From assembly GCA_965153455.1 (NCBI GenBank), contig OZ234503.1, positions 15,753,118-15,817,117 of the forward strand: a stretch of 64,000 nt of DNA, in the 5' to 3' direction. Numbering within the stretch: the first letter of the stretch is position 1; every line of letters begins with the position of its first letter. Below the pieces are notes generated by a model. That model was not told where the DNA came from and searched no databases. It saw only the letters and a list, made by a program, of their open reading frames with translations. Made by a program: the position numbers and the translations under genes. The stretch is from Sphagnum compactum. Taxonomy: Eukaryota; Bryophyta; Sphagnopsida; Sphagnales. Shown here in pieces: positions 26,095 to 38,641 of this stretch.

Positions 26095-27890
26095 AAGCCG
26101 ATATGTCTTGCATAGAACGTGATGCCATGCCATGGCATCCATGGGATGGAGATTTTGCCCATCACATGTCACCTTATGGCATGAGCCATTTCACCATCTG
26201 ATGAGTCCTCCCATAACTTGTGTCCCTTTGAAACCCTATTCACGCCAATCAAGACCATCGCCAAATGCATCATCTTTGATCCTAAACCTTAATATAGTGT
26301 AACAATCCTCTTGCATACCATCTCCATCATTGTACAAATTTCAAGCACCATCTCAAGAGTTGTACAAGTTTCAATGATCAATTGGTTTATTTCATATTAA
26401 TAATGCTTGATATTGTCCCATGAATGTTCAAGTCATATCACATCAAGAGTTTCAAAGCTCGAGTTGAATTATTGGTGAGTTGTTTGGGTGGAGGCAATGG
26501 ATGTGGAGTGCAGAATTTTGAAGTTTTTCAAGCTTGAGATTGCTATTTAGGTCAACTACTTTCTTTTTGTTAAAATTCATGGCCATGAGGTATTTGTGGA
26601 AACACCTTTTTGTTCTAGATAATCTTTTGCTAAGGTGTTCATGGAAGGCACAAAATACTTTGATGAAGAAACATGAATTCCCACTATTGGGTGCTACATA
26701 CTAAATGTTGGCATAAATGTTTGGATCTGTACTACATAATTAATAATTTTGTTGATCCACAATGTGTGTCAAACAGGAATAGAATCAAGAAATAAAGTTA
26801 GTTTCATTAGTATGTTGGTTGAGAGTTTAATTCATGAACATTTCAATTTGCTGAAAGTGAAAATTCATTTTATGATTATTTTTAATTTTTGAAATGAAAT
26901 GACAAAGATTGCATTATGCAACATGTTAAATGAAGTTGCAAATCCATATTGCAAATTCATCATATGAATTGATACATGTTTTAGGTTTTCCAATGGTTGA
27001 AAAAAACAACATTAGCGAATTTGGGAACGTGTTGTTTACAAAAGTTGAAGCAAACCTAATTGTTAGTTAATTGGTTTGTTATTTTGTGAACTTAGGGTAT
27101 GAGAAATTTGTGGAACAATTTGTAATTCCATAGCTTTATAATGAGCTCAAACTGGAATCTATGGTTATTAGGGTAACACATGTGGGGCACATTCAATTAA
27201 CAACTAGAGTTATCCATTTTTCTTTAAGGCATAGTGAATTTCCAAGTTTTGTTCATTATGTTTCTATAGATGAGATATATTTTCATTGTTGCTAAAATAT
27301 ATAATAAAAACAAATGACAATATGCCATGTAACACCCAATGACAATGATAAAATGACAAGATGGTGGTAAGATATTGTGTGCATTTATTGTGGTGGAGAG
27401 TGGTTTAGTAAACTCAAACTTTCATAGCATCGGCATAGGGGTTGCAACAATGTACCCTTCTATCCCATGTCCATTACATGCATGCAATTATTTATTTACC
27501 CTAATGTCAAGTTTGCACAAGAAACCAAGAGGCTAAAGAAAATGTTATTTAATGAAAAAAAAGTTTTCATTTGCCATTAAAAACCTAGGCAAAATTTCAT
27601 GAAGAGCAAGACTAGAAAATTGTTTTGGATAAATTCATTAAGGAAGTGTGTTGGCTTAAAACATTTTGTGGATTACACTTGTTTGTTAGGTATGATGTGT
27701 AACATTGTAGATGTAACTTTGATGAAGCGTTCATGCTTAATGTTAAATAAAAAAGATAAGCAAATATTGACAAAAAGAAAAGCAAGAAGGACTTTGAGCA
27801 CATCATTTGTTGTAGTTTACTAAGAAAAAAACTTGATGTTAACAGCCAACGAATGATGAAACAAAAAGTTAGAACTCAAGCTATGAAGTT
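26095..27890 (+). pseudogene. Orphan zinc-finger-like gene, decayed copy A
   Basis: Collinear with copy B at 58265-60430, same strand, about 32 kb away. Shared blocks include the GTGATGCCATGCC region, a segment around 26450-26680, the TGAAACAAACCTAATTGT-like block near 27050, a zinc-finger-like block at about 27375-27520, and 27620-27890. In the finger block one frame reads CIYCGGEWFSKLKLS, then a TAG stop, then HRHRGC. Both Cys of the CxxC are kept here, unlike in copy B. The downstream AQETKRLKKML is open here but stopped in B. Many indels elsewhere make this copy non-functional. I do not recognise the protein. Confidence 0.6.
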
Positions 27891-28039
27891 TGTGAAGGGG
27901 TGGGGTGAAAGCACATTAAAGTGTAACACTTTTAAGCACATATGAAAATCCATAATTGATTAAATTAACATTGTGAAGGTAGTGTGAAAACAAGACATCA
28001 CACACTTCATGGGTCACAATTTGGCAATAATAGTCGTGC

Positions 28040-28325
28040 AAAATTTGCTTTTTATAGGTTCATATGAAATAGACACGGATGTCATTCATCTACTTGTATT
28101 GTTTGAACAAATGTCGTGTGTATTATTTAAACATGAACGTCATATGCCTGTTCATATTGTTTGGACATAGATATTATATGATTATTCATGTTGTTTACAC
28201 ATGAAAGTTGTGCACACGACTTTCATGTTTAAATAATGCATGACATTTGTGTTTAAATGATACAAACCCATGAAATAATAGATTTTGCATGGATTTGGAA
28301 CAAACCCATGAAACCTATAAATTTG
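28040..28325. repeat. Foldback (inverted-repeat) element
   Basis: Arms 28096-28141 and 28218-28263 are reverse complements with few differences (core TTATTTAAACATGAA). An outer pair, TTTATAGGTTCAT (28051) and ATGAAACCTATAAA (28309), is also inverted. The centre holds a second hairpin, CATGAAAGTTGTGC facing ACACGACTTTCATG. No coding capacity. Probably a MITE; ends and target duplication not established. Confidence 0.55.
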
Positions 28326-31300
28326 TGATGGATATTTTGAATCACATAAGTCATTTTACAAATTAACATTCGAAATTTGTTATAAAATATAATTCAACCC
28401 TAGTTTACCTTATGGAGAATTTAAATTTGAATATGCTTTTAAAATATTATTTTCGTTAAATAAAAGATTTAATAAGAAAAAACCATAATTCAAAATACAT
28501 AAAAAAATTTGGTCATCAAAATCCTTCCAAAAAGTCTTCCTTAGTATCAATGTCACCACATCTTATTTACCATTGAATCTTTTATTCATCAAAGAACATT
28601 GTATGAAGGTGCATAAAGTCCATATTCATTGATTATGGATTGTTTCAAGTTTTTGGATATTCCTTTGAAAGTCCATTATGTTATGGCTATTCAAAAACTA
28701 TATATAAAATTCATACAATGTGATTACATTATATGTAACATTGTAGTAGTGAATCCTTTTTCATCCTAGTTGATTATATTTAATCACATGGCCAATTACA
28801 ATTTTTGAAATCTTGCAAAAATTGCCTTGTGACAACATTTTATAAATAATGTCCAGTGTGTTTTCACATGGTGAGCCCAAAAACATGTTGTGGTAAATCT
28901 ATTTAATAACGATGAAACATTAGATGATAGCTCTACATCACCTTCTAAAAAAAAGGTATTGATTGCAACTTATTGTACCTTATATAAAAAAACCTACAAC
29001 AAATGAATGGTATTTATTGTATCAACCTACCATGAAAAACAAGGAATCATGGGTGTGGTGTGCACATTGACATAGTAATTAGTTACAACAATAATACGTA
29101 ACATGACATCTATTAGAGAAGTGGCATCCAACTTGACATCTTTTCCATCTATATCTACGACACATGGATTAGGGGACACATCATCTTGAAAAATTGTGCC
29201 AAAATCAACTTGTCAACCCACTCATTGTGTCCCCACAATTTTCAACAAGGAGTTGGTTGAAATTGAACATGAATGCAAATAGGCATTTGCATTTGCACAA
29301 ACTATAACAAAGCAAAAGGTTCAAATGAATTGACATCCACCTCTTCATCTTCATACTTTCTTGAAACAAATTCTTGTTTTATGGGTGTTGTTACCATACA
29401 TGTTGTGGAATTATAATTGGGAAAAGGATACAATTGATGGATTCAAATCCATATTGGCACATTAAAGGAAGTTAGAAGATGGAAAGTGGGAGGATTGGGT
29501 TGACGACATTTTCTTGTCCTCCTATGGGAATTGGGCATTTGTAAAGTTAGTAAGAAAATTTCATCTATGTTTTAGGTTTTTTGTGTAGTACTTTGTAACC
29601 TGACCATTTGTTGTGCACTGAATGTTGGTTTCATAAATTGAAGCAATGCAAAGACAATACCAAGAATACCACCATTGTGTGTGTTGAACGTGTTCACAAC
29701 CTTGTTATGATGGATGAACAATTCCAAGCCTGATTGAATATGTTGAACACAAATTGCTTGTGAAAGTAATCTCGGGCCTAGAGGAGCAATGAAAGGAGAA
29801 AAAACATAAGAATTTGGAAGAATATGTGTGTAAAAAAACGGCAAGTTGGGAACACACAATTAGTCTTTCACATGGAACAGATCACTTGGGGTTGGCATCC
29901 CATGTACCACATCTTGATGACTCCATTTCCCTTTAGTGTTTTGCCACCATTCCCATGGACGCATAACAAAAACGAGGCTTCAACTATTGTAACGACAATT
30001 TTCAAGATGGAAAAAGCAAACCCATTATAATCAACCCCCTAAATTTTGTTATTGTTGAAGATGTTTTTGTTTACTTGAAACATTAGACAAACACTATGTC
30101 ACCTTATCAAAAGAGGGTCCGGGGATTATGGATTGGCTACATTTAGGCTTAAATTTGAGGCCATGGTGTCTAATCAAAAAGAGTTTACAAGATATTATGA
30201 CAGTATTGGATGAGAAAATTTCTAGTGTGGATCCGCTTGCCATTGCAAAAAATATTATTAAGGAAGTTTTCAATGTTGAGGTATTGCCAAGTGAAAGTGA
30301 CACGAGAGGTGTTTCCAACACCTTTTGAATTTTTTTGCATCCACATTGTGACAAGTGTAGGAAATCGTTCATGGACATATTAGGTAGCATGCCCATACAT
30401 TGTGGCCCATTTGTGTTTCCTATTCCATTTATGCATTGTTAATTACTTGAACAATTAGTAACCTATGTTATAAATATCTATTGTTTTGTTTTTAAAAATA
30501 CACATGTTCTTGTGTTGCAAGATATTAGCAACAAGATAATCTTTTTGAGCATTTGGCCATAAACAAAATGTAATTTCCTCCACAAATAAGGTTTGTTTAT
30601 GATTATTTGAAGGTTTAGGGACCTGTCCGCAATAGGTCTTTGCAATAAAGGTTTGTAATCCTATTTGCAACAATTTGTGAGCTAGAAATTGTCTCCATTC
30701 ACGATTCATGGGTTTGCAAAACCATCTTTAGGTTTTGATGTTGACATTAACATGATTACATGTCTCCTTGCCCCTATTTTTACAATTACAGTTTCAATTC
30801 CCATGTTACACAACAACCCATGTTTTATCATGATGTGCAACAAATTCAAAAGAAGATAATTCCATGGGTTATAGTTCACATTCTCACACTTGGAACACTT
30901 GGATGTGCACATTCACATTTGTCAATTTTGCACACACTCATATGCATGAACTTGGATTGGTGTATTTTGTGCAATGCCATGACACCTTTCAAAGATCATG
31001 ACCTTGGTTGCCAACATTGGAATCAAAACTTCAAATTGTGAGATTTTTTTTCCCCAAGTGTTCACAACAAATCACTCAATTTTTTCAAGCACTCACACAC
31101 CTTAAATGCAAATTTGAAAAATATTTCAACTTAAACTCAATGATATTCTCATTTGTTTTTTTAAGATTCTACCAAATATGTATGTTCTTGCCAAATTTCT
31201 ATTTAGGAGAAGCAACTAATCATATTGTAAAACTCGAAACTATTACACAATCAAACTCGTTAATATCATTAAAGTTCTACCCTAGGACTTACATCCTGAA

Positions 31301-31588
31301 AGTGCAATGAGACGAAAACAAAGAAAACCAAAAAATGGAGGTGGTGAAACAAGGCCACGCAACGAGATGAAAAAAAAAAAAGATGAAGTGAAGAAAAATG
31401 GCCACTAAAGGTGAAAGGAAACATGAACCCTAATGGGAGGAACTTCCTAAGTTGAGGTGCTTATGGTATGGCATCACATGGAACGTTGATTGCATGGTTT
31501 ACTTGAAGATGGGGATGTTATCGCAGGTTATGAATTCCACAAAACATGATGACGAGTGGGGGTTACGCATGTGAGGGCATTGTGAGGG
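28326..31588. other. AT-rich intergenic DNA; no gene recognised
   Basis: Short open frames only. The frame at 30128-30328 (about 66 codons) reads protein-like but matches no family I know, so it may be debris from another element. Confidence 0.35.
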
Positions 31589-31802
31589 GCCAAGGCAAAT
31601 TGACCCCCACATTGGGATCATGGTCAAAACCCCAAAACCTATTTAAATTGCTTATAAATATTTTAAACAATTTATAAATATCATTTTCATAGACTAAGTC
31701 CGGGTTCCCGAGTCCAAATTTGGGGCCTAATATGGTCATTTTTAATTGGTGTTGGGGTTTTTACCCTGATCCCAATGTGGGGGTCAATTCGCCCGCCCTG
31801 GC
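31589..31802. mobile_element. 214-bp TIR element upstream of the receptor kinase
   Basis: The two ends are inverted copies sharing a perfect 23-bp core (31598-31620 and its reverse complement near 31768-31790; core begins AATTGACCCCCACATTGGG). Similarity extends to about 45 bp with a small gap near the outer edge. Non-coding AT-rich middle. Flanks (GTGAGGG and GTGAAAAGG) give only a hint of a target duplication, so the superfamily is not assigned. It ends about 820 bp before the kinase start codon. Confidence 0.65.
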
Positions 31803-32622
31803 AGTGAAAAGGAAGGGTGACGAGAAAGGGCGGGTGGATGACGTCATGCTGCGGTGGCAGCAATTTCATTAACATTTGTCCTGTTGTTGCAGGGTCGAAT
31901 TATTTATTGCCCTTGATTTCGATGGGGCGGCGTGACGGGCTCTGTTGGAGAAATTATACAGATAAAGTCCAGACCATGTGATCGGCATGCCTCGAAGGAT
32001 GGACTGTACACAGAAGGGCCCATAGCGCAGGACTTGCAAGATTCTGTCTCAATCCTGTATGGAGCAACAGCAGTTGATGACGCTTTCTTCAACAACATGT
32101 GTGCACCTTGAACGTCAGCCATAAGCCTCTTGACCGACTAGTTTGTGTGGGTATTGTCGAAGTCTACAACTGCTAACAACACCGAAGCACATGATTTCTG
32201 CAGATTCGATTCCAATCTGAAATTCATTATTGTAGTTAGTTTTGCTTCCCTGTAATGTTCTAGGATCTGGTTAGTCGAACATATATCAACCCTACTTACA
32301 GTTTCTGGACGTGCAAACGACTGTTCTGTGTCTTTGTCAATTGTTGATTCTGGCGACGACGTTGAATTGCATGTGGTTGCCAGTTGAACTAAATGAGGAT
32401 TGAGTCATTGCTGAATTTTGCGTCGAGATCTGCATTCCTTCGTTGGCTAGAGTACCATAGATATTCTGTTTTCGTTTTTGAAGAACGCAATGGATCTAAT
32501 CATGGCTATGGTTATAGATATGGCCTCGGATCGCAGCCTTGTACGTGACTAATTTGTCTTCGTCTGAAGCAAGCCAGGCAGGTAAAGGCTTATAATTTTG
32601 CAGCAGTTTCGTACTTCGTAGG
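31803..32622 (+). promoter_or_regulatory. 5' flanking region of the receptor-like kinase
   Basis: Gene-free DNA between the TIR element and the ATG at 32623, where promoter and 5' UTR must lie. I see no unambiguous core promoter motif. Confidence 0.35.
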
Positions 32623-35145
32623 ATGGAGGAATTTTTCAGGAGCAAACACAGACTCGCTAGTTGGAGAACTTTCCTTTGTTTTGCAGTCGATCTCATGGTC
32701 TTCGCATTGAGCTGCTACGGCTCTGCCGCACAATCAGCACCGTGCAGGACGGCTTGTGGAAACGTGAGTGTGGGATTTCCCTTCGGAATCGACTCTGGCT
32801 GTGGGAGTCCCGACTTCAGCAGCCTCTTGGAGTGTACGAACTCAGGTGTTCTTAACCTTGTGGCCGCTTCGGGACTCTATGCTGTGCAATCCATTGATTA
32901 CGCCGCTAAATCTTTGACGATAACGGATACCTCGATGACGACGTGCAATGGCGGGATTGTGGGTGGGAAGAACTTCAGCCTTAGTCCCGCGAGCAGTTTG
33001 TTTCTTTCTGGAAACGAAAACCTCTTGTTGCTGAATTGCGCCACGAATGCCACTCTTGTGAAGTCTTCGGAGTTTAGCTGTAACACCACAGCAGGGGTTT
33101 GCAGCGCGTTCAAGACGTGTGTGGATTATGCCATTTCGGATCCTGTCAAACTTGTCACCGAGTGCTGTCAATTGACGCAGAAATCCAACAGCTCCATCGA
33201 CCTTTCTCTGCTCAAGTATATGATTATTACTCTGTTCTATTCCAATTAGCACTTGATTCGTCCTCACAGCGCTCATAATTCGCGAAACTAACCTTGCTTG
33301 TGGAAAATCGTGGCAGATGTGCGGGCTACACAAGCGTGCATGACTATAACCCTTCGGCGTTAGACCTCAGCAAGCTCACTTTCTTCATTGAGCTTACCTG
33401 GAGCGAAACATCGCCGATCTTTGCAAGCCAGACTTGCGCACTGTGCACGAACAGCGCCGGGGCGTGTGGATACAACAGTACTAAGAATGGATTTTTGTGC
33501 CTCTGCGGAAGCTCCAACACTACTTCCGTGTGCCCTCCAAGTGAGACGCAATCTCTGCTCAAGAACCAAGTTAGGTTCTAATTGCATATGTCTTTCAAGT
33601 TCATATGTATACAAGTCAGATGAATCACGATGTTTCTCAGGACTATGCTAACGAGAAAATTTGTTGTTGTCTTGTGAAGCTTCGTCACACACATCAACAA
33701 AGGGACGGGTTATAATCGGAAGTAAGGGATCTTTCGGTGTCTCCTGAAGTTAATGTTCTTTTAGTTTGATGGGGTTCTGGAAATTAGGGTTTCCAAGGCT
33801 TAACAGAAAACCTACTTGACGGCGTCCGTGCAGCCGTGGTCGGAGGTGTGGCAGCGATCATCCTAGGCTTCATCCTTGCGTTGATCGGCCACCGCAGATC
33901 GACACCTGCGTTTGAGACTTTGGATTTGGATGAGGTGTCGGAGGCTGTCACACGATTTCGGTACAAAGAACTGGCGGCAGCGACCGGCAACTTTTGCAAC
34001 GAGCTTGGGAAGGGTGGGTTCGGCGCTGTGTACAAGGGCCTCCTTGCAAATGGCCAGGCGGTTGCTGTGAAGAAACTGGACGGATCGGCTCAAGGAGAGA
34101 AACAATTCCGAGCCGAGGTACCTGCCGAATCCAGAATGTTTTTGTTTGGGTTCGGTGGGGTTTCTGGGACGTTAGTGGAATGCTTGACCGTGAGGTTTAT
34201 CTTCTTCAGGTGGCAACCATCGGCAACATACACCATTTCAATCTGGTGCGCTTGTTCGGCTACTGCTCCGAGCGTTCCGAGCGGCTCCTGGTGTACGAGT
34301 TCATGTCCAACGGCTCGCTCGACAAGTACCTCTTCACCAAGCCCAACAGGGCCGCGAGCGCGCTCACATGGCCACACCGATTCTCCATCGCGTGCGACAT
34401 TGCGCGGGGACTGGCGTACTTGCACGAAGGCTGCCGGAAACGAATTCTCCACTGCGACGTGAAGCCCGAGAACATCCTCTTGGATGAGAAATTCTCCGCC
34501 AAGCTCTCCGACTTCGGGCTCGCCAAGCTGGTGGACCGACAGGATGCGGATGCTTTCACGGTGGTGCGAGGGACTCGAGGGTACCTGGCGCCGGAGTGGT
34601 TCTTGAGCAACAGCCCCATCACGGAGAAGTGCGATGTCTACAGCTTTGGAATGGTGGTGCTGGAGATCATCGGCGGAAGGAAGAATGTGGACTTCAAAGT
34701 GAGCTCTGCGAAGTTATACTTCCATGTGTGGGTGTATGACCAAGTCGCTGGCAACGATCTTTCCGAAATTGTAGACAAGCATCTGGATGGAGATGTGGAT
34801 CCTGAGCAAGTGATGATGTTGGCGAAGTTGGCATTGGCGTGTGTGCAAGAAGATCCCGCACTAAGACCTACCATGAGCAAGGTACATTGAATCCAATATC
34901 ATGGTCAGGCTTGTTTCTGATTGTGCAATTCATGCTAAATGATCTAATAGGTGGTGACATTTTATACTTGTCATGTTGGTTGTGTCTGGCAGGCTGTGCA
35001 GATCCTTGAAGGATTGAGTGAGATTGAAATTCCACCATCGCCGTTCTGGAGGCCCGAAACAGAGGGTAGTAGTGGCACTTCCACTGCTGCGGCCAGATCC
35101 TCTGTGGCTTCATGGAGTTACAGCACTCTGGACCCTGGCCAATGA
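32623..35145 (+). CDS. GUB_WAK-type receptor-like protein kinase (LRK10L-like)
   Basis: Plasma-membrane receptor kinase, probably cell-wall or defence sensing by family analogy. Exons: 32623-33215, 33317-33540, 33798-34117, 34210-34881, 34993-35145. All GT-AG, phases match, total 1962 nt, 653 aa. Residues about 12-36 form a signal peptide. A Cys-rich GUB_WAK ectodomain ([19 protein letters not shown]) follows, then a second Cys cluster ([13 protein letters not shown]) in exon 2. One membrane span lies near 284-302. The kinase has the Gly loop [11 protein letters not shown] (343-353), the VAVK lysine (364), the catalytic loop [12 protein letters not shown] (460-471), DFGLAK (480-485) and [10 protein letters not shown]. 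The catalytic loop has Cys where RD kinases have Arg, so this is a non-RD kinase, as in many plant immune receptors. The extra open frame across intron 3 is not coding. No lesion was seen. Confidence 0.93.
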
Positions 35146-37242
35146 CACAGGTTGAAGTCTGACTCTTGAATTGGTTCATCTGGACGGCAATGGGTCTTTG
35201 AACGAATGCAGAGGAAGATGGGAGCTCATGCTATAGCAAGCTGATGTGAAAACCACACCTTAGAATCTCTTTTAAAGCTCTTTGTGTTAACATACATCTA
35301 AATCAAATGCTGCAATGCTGGTCTTCTGAGTCAAAGTTGATCAAGTTTGAAGCGTCAAGCTCAGTCCAGAGTAGTGGAGCCTAAACTGTTGGAGCAGACA
35401 ACCATTGAAGAATTTCAAATGTTCCTTGCCATCTCAGAAGTGCAGCACTTGCTATGCAAGAGAACCAAGAGCATAAGCACACCCCAAGGATTATGAAGAA
35501 ATGAAAAGACTACAAGAACAATATGCTGGAAATGTAAGCAGAAATAAGTGCATTGCAAAACTGTTGTGCCAATGGCCATTCAAGGACATAACATAATTGA
35601 ACAATAGAGGGGATAACCCTTTGCAAAATGTATCTAAGGAGAATCTTTGTTAAGATCCACGTTTATAACCCATGAGAAAATGGCACCTTTATTGCATGAA
35701 ACCTCAAAGCACTATGCCATTGCCAAGTATACTTACCAAAATCTACATTTGGCAATTGGCATTTGCCAATGTTATGTATATTTCAATATACAACTACTTC
35801 AACGAATAGAAGGATTTATGTATTGGTATTTGTATTTTACAACAAATGATATGCCAAGACCTAATAGGTTCTTACTCCATCATATACTCATTCAACATAG
35901 CGTGGAGGGTGCTGTGAGTGACAAGGTGTTCTTCACACACACAAATATACATCTATGTACGTACTGGAAACTTATCCATACTGACGATCTGAGTCAACCT
36001 TGAAAGAATTGTAGTTGACCTGATAATCAGGTAACGGATGACATATGGGCAAACAAGACAGTAAAAGAAAAGAAAAAGGAGGATCTGACCCCAAAAGACA
36101 GTTTAAAGACTAAGAAGTGGGCTAAGCAATAGAAATTATCACACACATGTTCCTGACTTCAAAATCCATGGTAGTGAACATCTATCATAGCATCCCTTTG
36201 ACTTCATCAGCTTCCAGCAGTGGGCAGAGGTTAATGTCATGCATTAGCTGACATTCTGAGTTTCTGTAATAAAGCTGGTAGTAATGGGAAGCATCGGCCA
36301 TGATGCTGGCTAACTCAAGAAAGAAAAAGAGAAGGACACAAAAGAACAAAAACAAAACATGAACCAAACAAAGAAAGTGGAGGACAAACCATAAAGTAAC
36401 TATTGCCCTGAGTTTCTGTCATAAGATTGCCATGCTGCTGGCTAGATCAAGAAAACATAAAAGAGAAGGATATGACCAATGTGAGTATTGAAAATCCCTG
36501 ACTCAGAATTAGAAAGGTAACCAGAACCAGGTAAAAAGAACCTTCGGTCAAAGAAAAACTCCAGAGAAGGACTAAGGAACAGGGAACAGAATAATTAGGT
36601 TGACATGCACTAAGAACAAGCAGTAAGAACAACAGTGAGTCTGTCCCTTGTTAGCTGGTTGAGTGACAAATCAAAAGTACCACATATGCTAGTAACTCTT
36701 CTATCATAACTTTACTTTTCTATCAGGACTTACCCACTGCCTTCATCAGCTCCCTGTATGGGCCAGTTACACTGGCCTGCCTACTGAGTTTATGTTGCAA
36801 GTCCAGATGCAACAGGCAGACTCAGCCATTTTGCTGGCTAATACCCCACACCAAACGAACACAGATGGAAGAATCAAAAAACAAAAAGAGGGACATAAGG
36901 AAGGAAAAACAGAATACAGAAGACAAAAGAAGACAAGCAACAGGAGCACATCAAGAAGAAAAACAAAAAAAGAATCAAACAAGAAAACATGAAGATGCGA
37001 GAGAAACAATACAGAGATCTTTGAGAACAAAGTGGGCTTCCAAGAGCTTCCCAGATAGGATAGTGAAGCTCTTGAATTTGAGGATTCCAAAGCCAGAAAC
37101 AGCACATGGAAATCTTTCTTAAGCAAAACAGCTGACTTGATAAATACCATCTTTATTTTTTAGAAGACTAATTAAACTTGCCACTTGAGCTATAATAAGA
37201 ACTCTCTTGAGCTAGGCTTAAGGACCTATAAATTGGACAAAT
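35146..37242. other. Intergenic, with repeats related to those at 43.5-44.4 kb
   Basis: No gene seen. From about 36180 it consists of degenerate repeats leading into the copia fragment. Confidence 0.4.
36180..37230 (+). repeat. Dispersed repeat family, copy 1 (internally repeated)
   Basis: Units share a pattern: TCATAGCATCC, TTCATCAGCT, AGGTTAATGTCA, TTTCTGT, ATGCTGGCTA, TCAAGAAA, a purine-rich stretch, then GTGGGCTTC and CTAATTAAACTTGCCA. Two or three degenerate units occur here, and the same order recurs at 43540-44430 on the same strand. It directly precedes the copia pol fragment, so it may derive from such elements. Confidence 0.5.
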
Positions 37243-37578
37243 GCAGAGTACTGTATGTTGATGGAAGGAACCAAGGAAGTTGTCTGGCTAAGGAAAGTTT
37301 TGACTAAAATCAAATGTATACAACCAGGACCAACTGTTATGTTTTGTGACAACATAAGCAGCATCAAAATGCCAAAAACCCAGTATTTCATGCCAGGACC
37401 AAACATATCAAGTGCCATTACCATTTTGTGCGAGAGAAGGTGATGTCAAACAAAATTTCCATATTATACATCCCAAGCACTCAACAAGAAGCCAACATTT
37501 TTACAAAGCCATTGGGCATAACAAAAATTGAAGGATTGTGGCAGGCTATAGGATGATGAATTGAGGTGTGAAGGAGGG
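37243..37578 (+). pseudogene. Ty1-copia polyprotein, RNase H 3' end (remnant)
   Basis: Frame 1 reads [33 protein letters not shown], then, after a frame change, [18 protein letters not shown] and [14 protein letters not shown]. This is the C-terminal end of copia RNase H (family pattern: CDN, a His block, IFTKPL). The segment after IKM is shifted and mutated where the family has its TKHI block. The reading ends at a purine run, AAGGAGGG (37571-37578), which looks like the polypurine tract next to the LTR. The rest of pol, gag and the 5' LTR were not found. Confidence 0.85.
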
Positions 37579-37892
37579 CGTAGAATTTACACCTCAGATT
37601 GTACAGTTACAATGCAGAATGACGTCTGACCTATTTTAATCATCTGCCAATCAGTTGCTAACAGTGAGAAGATTTTAATAGTTAGTGCCACCATTCACGG
37701 TGGATAGAAAATCTGTGCAGCCTTGCGGTGACTTTTAGTTACAATTAGATATAGTAATGATGACTTAAACTTGCTTTAACTTAACCTTCAGTTTAAGATG
37801 GTGGCTTATCTTTTCTTTTCTTGTATTTATTTGGTTAGTGCTCTGAAGTTCAGAACTCTCTCTCGAAGTCCCTTTAGACTCTAAATTCTACA
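37579..37892 (+). repeat. 3' LTR of the copia remnant
   Basis: Starts right after the polypurine tract. The ends are inverted: CGTAGAATTTA at the start and TAAATTCTACA at the end, so the usual TG...CA is kept except for a T-to-C change in the first base. About 314 bp. The matching 5' LTR was not seen in the window. Confidence 0.7.
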
Positions 37893-38641
37893 GACATTTG
37901 CTATATGCTTCAATGATCACAGACTATATGATTTCTGCAGAACATTACACTTGCATGGTTGACCTACTTGGCCATGTTGCCATCTACTAGAGGCAGAGAA
38001 TTTTATCATTGCAATGCCCTGTAAACCACATGCAGCAATGTGGAAGACTTTGCTCGGTGCATGCATAATTCATGGTAATGTGGAGATGGGAGAACGCTAA
38101 GCATGTTCTTGAATTGGAGCCTGAAACTGCTGCAGTTTATTTGCTGTTGTCAAGAATCTATGCTGTTGTTGGCAATAGGCATCTCTGTGACAATGTTGAA
38201 TAGCAGAGGAAAGAAAAAGGTGTGAGGAAGCACCTGGGTCGCACCTGGATTGAAGTGAATAATGAGGTGCATACATTTGTAGTAGATGATTGAGACCACC
38301 CACAAATGATTAAAATTCATGCAGAACTGTAGAGATTGTCACGGCTCATGCATGATGCCAGGTATGTGCCTTGTACAAAATTTGTTCTGCATGACTTGGA
38401 AGAAGAAGAAAAGGCATTTCATTTGTGTCACCATAGAAAGAAACTGGCTATTGCATTTGGGTTCGTGGAGACAGCTCCTGGTACCCCTCTCTGAATAAGA
38501 AAGAATCTGTGGGTTTGTGAAGATTGTCACACATCCACAAAGTTCATTTCAAAAATAGATGGGAGAGCAATCATGGTGAGGGGTGCCAATTGCTTTCATC
38601 ACTTTGAAGATGGTGTTTGTTCTTGCATGGACTATTGGTGA
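37893..38641 (+). pseudogene. DYW-class PPR pseudogene, copy 2 (C-terminal part)
   Basis: Begins directly after the copia LTR end. Motifs in order: [20 protein letters not shown] and LLGHVAIY then a stop; VEMGE (one frame off); LELEPETAAVYLLLSRIYAV; HLGRTWIEVNNEVHTFVVDD then a stop; [61 protein letters not shown]; and [15 protein letters not shown] at the stop (38639-38641). The DYW deaminase-like HxE and CxxCH motifs and the DYW ending survive, but in-frame stops and frame changes inactivate it. It is the best preserved of the three PPR remnants. The N-terminal PPR array is absent, perhaps removed when the copia element inserted. Confidence 0.88.

Noticed and set aside
33994-34209. Open frame reading through receptor-kinase intron 3
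   Set aside because: It enters from a different frame. The GT-AG intron 34118-34209 joins the Gly-loop exon to the VATIGNIHH exon in phase, as the kinase fold requires.
34260-34622. Long minus-strand open frame opposite the kinase
   Set aside because: Antisense shadow of GC-rich kinase exons.
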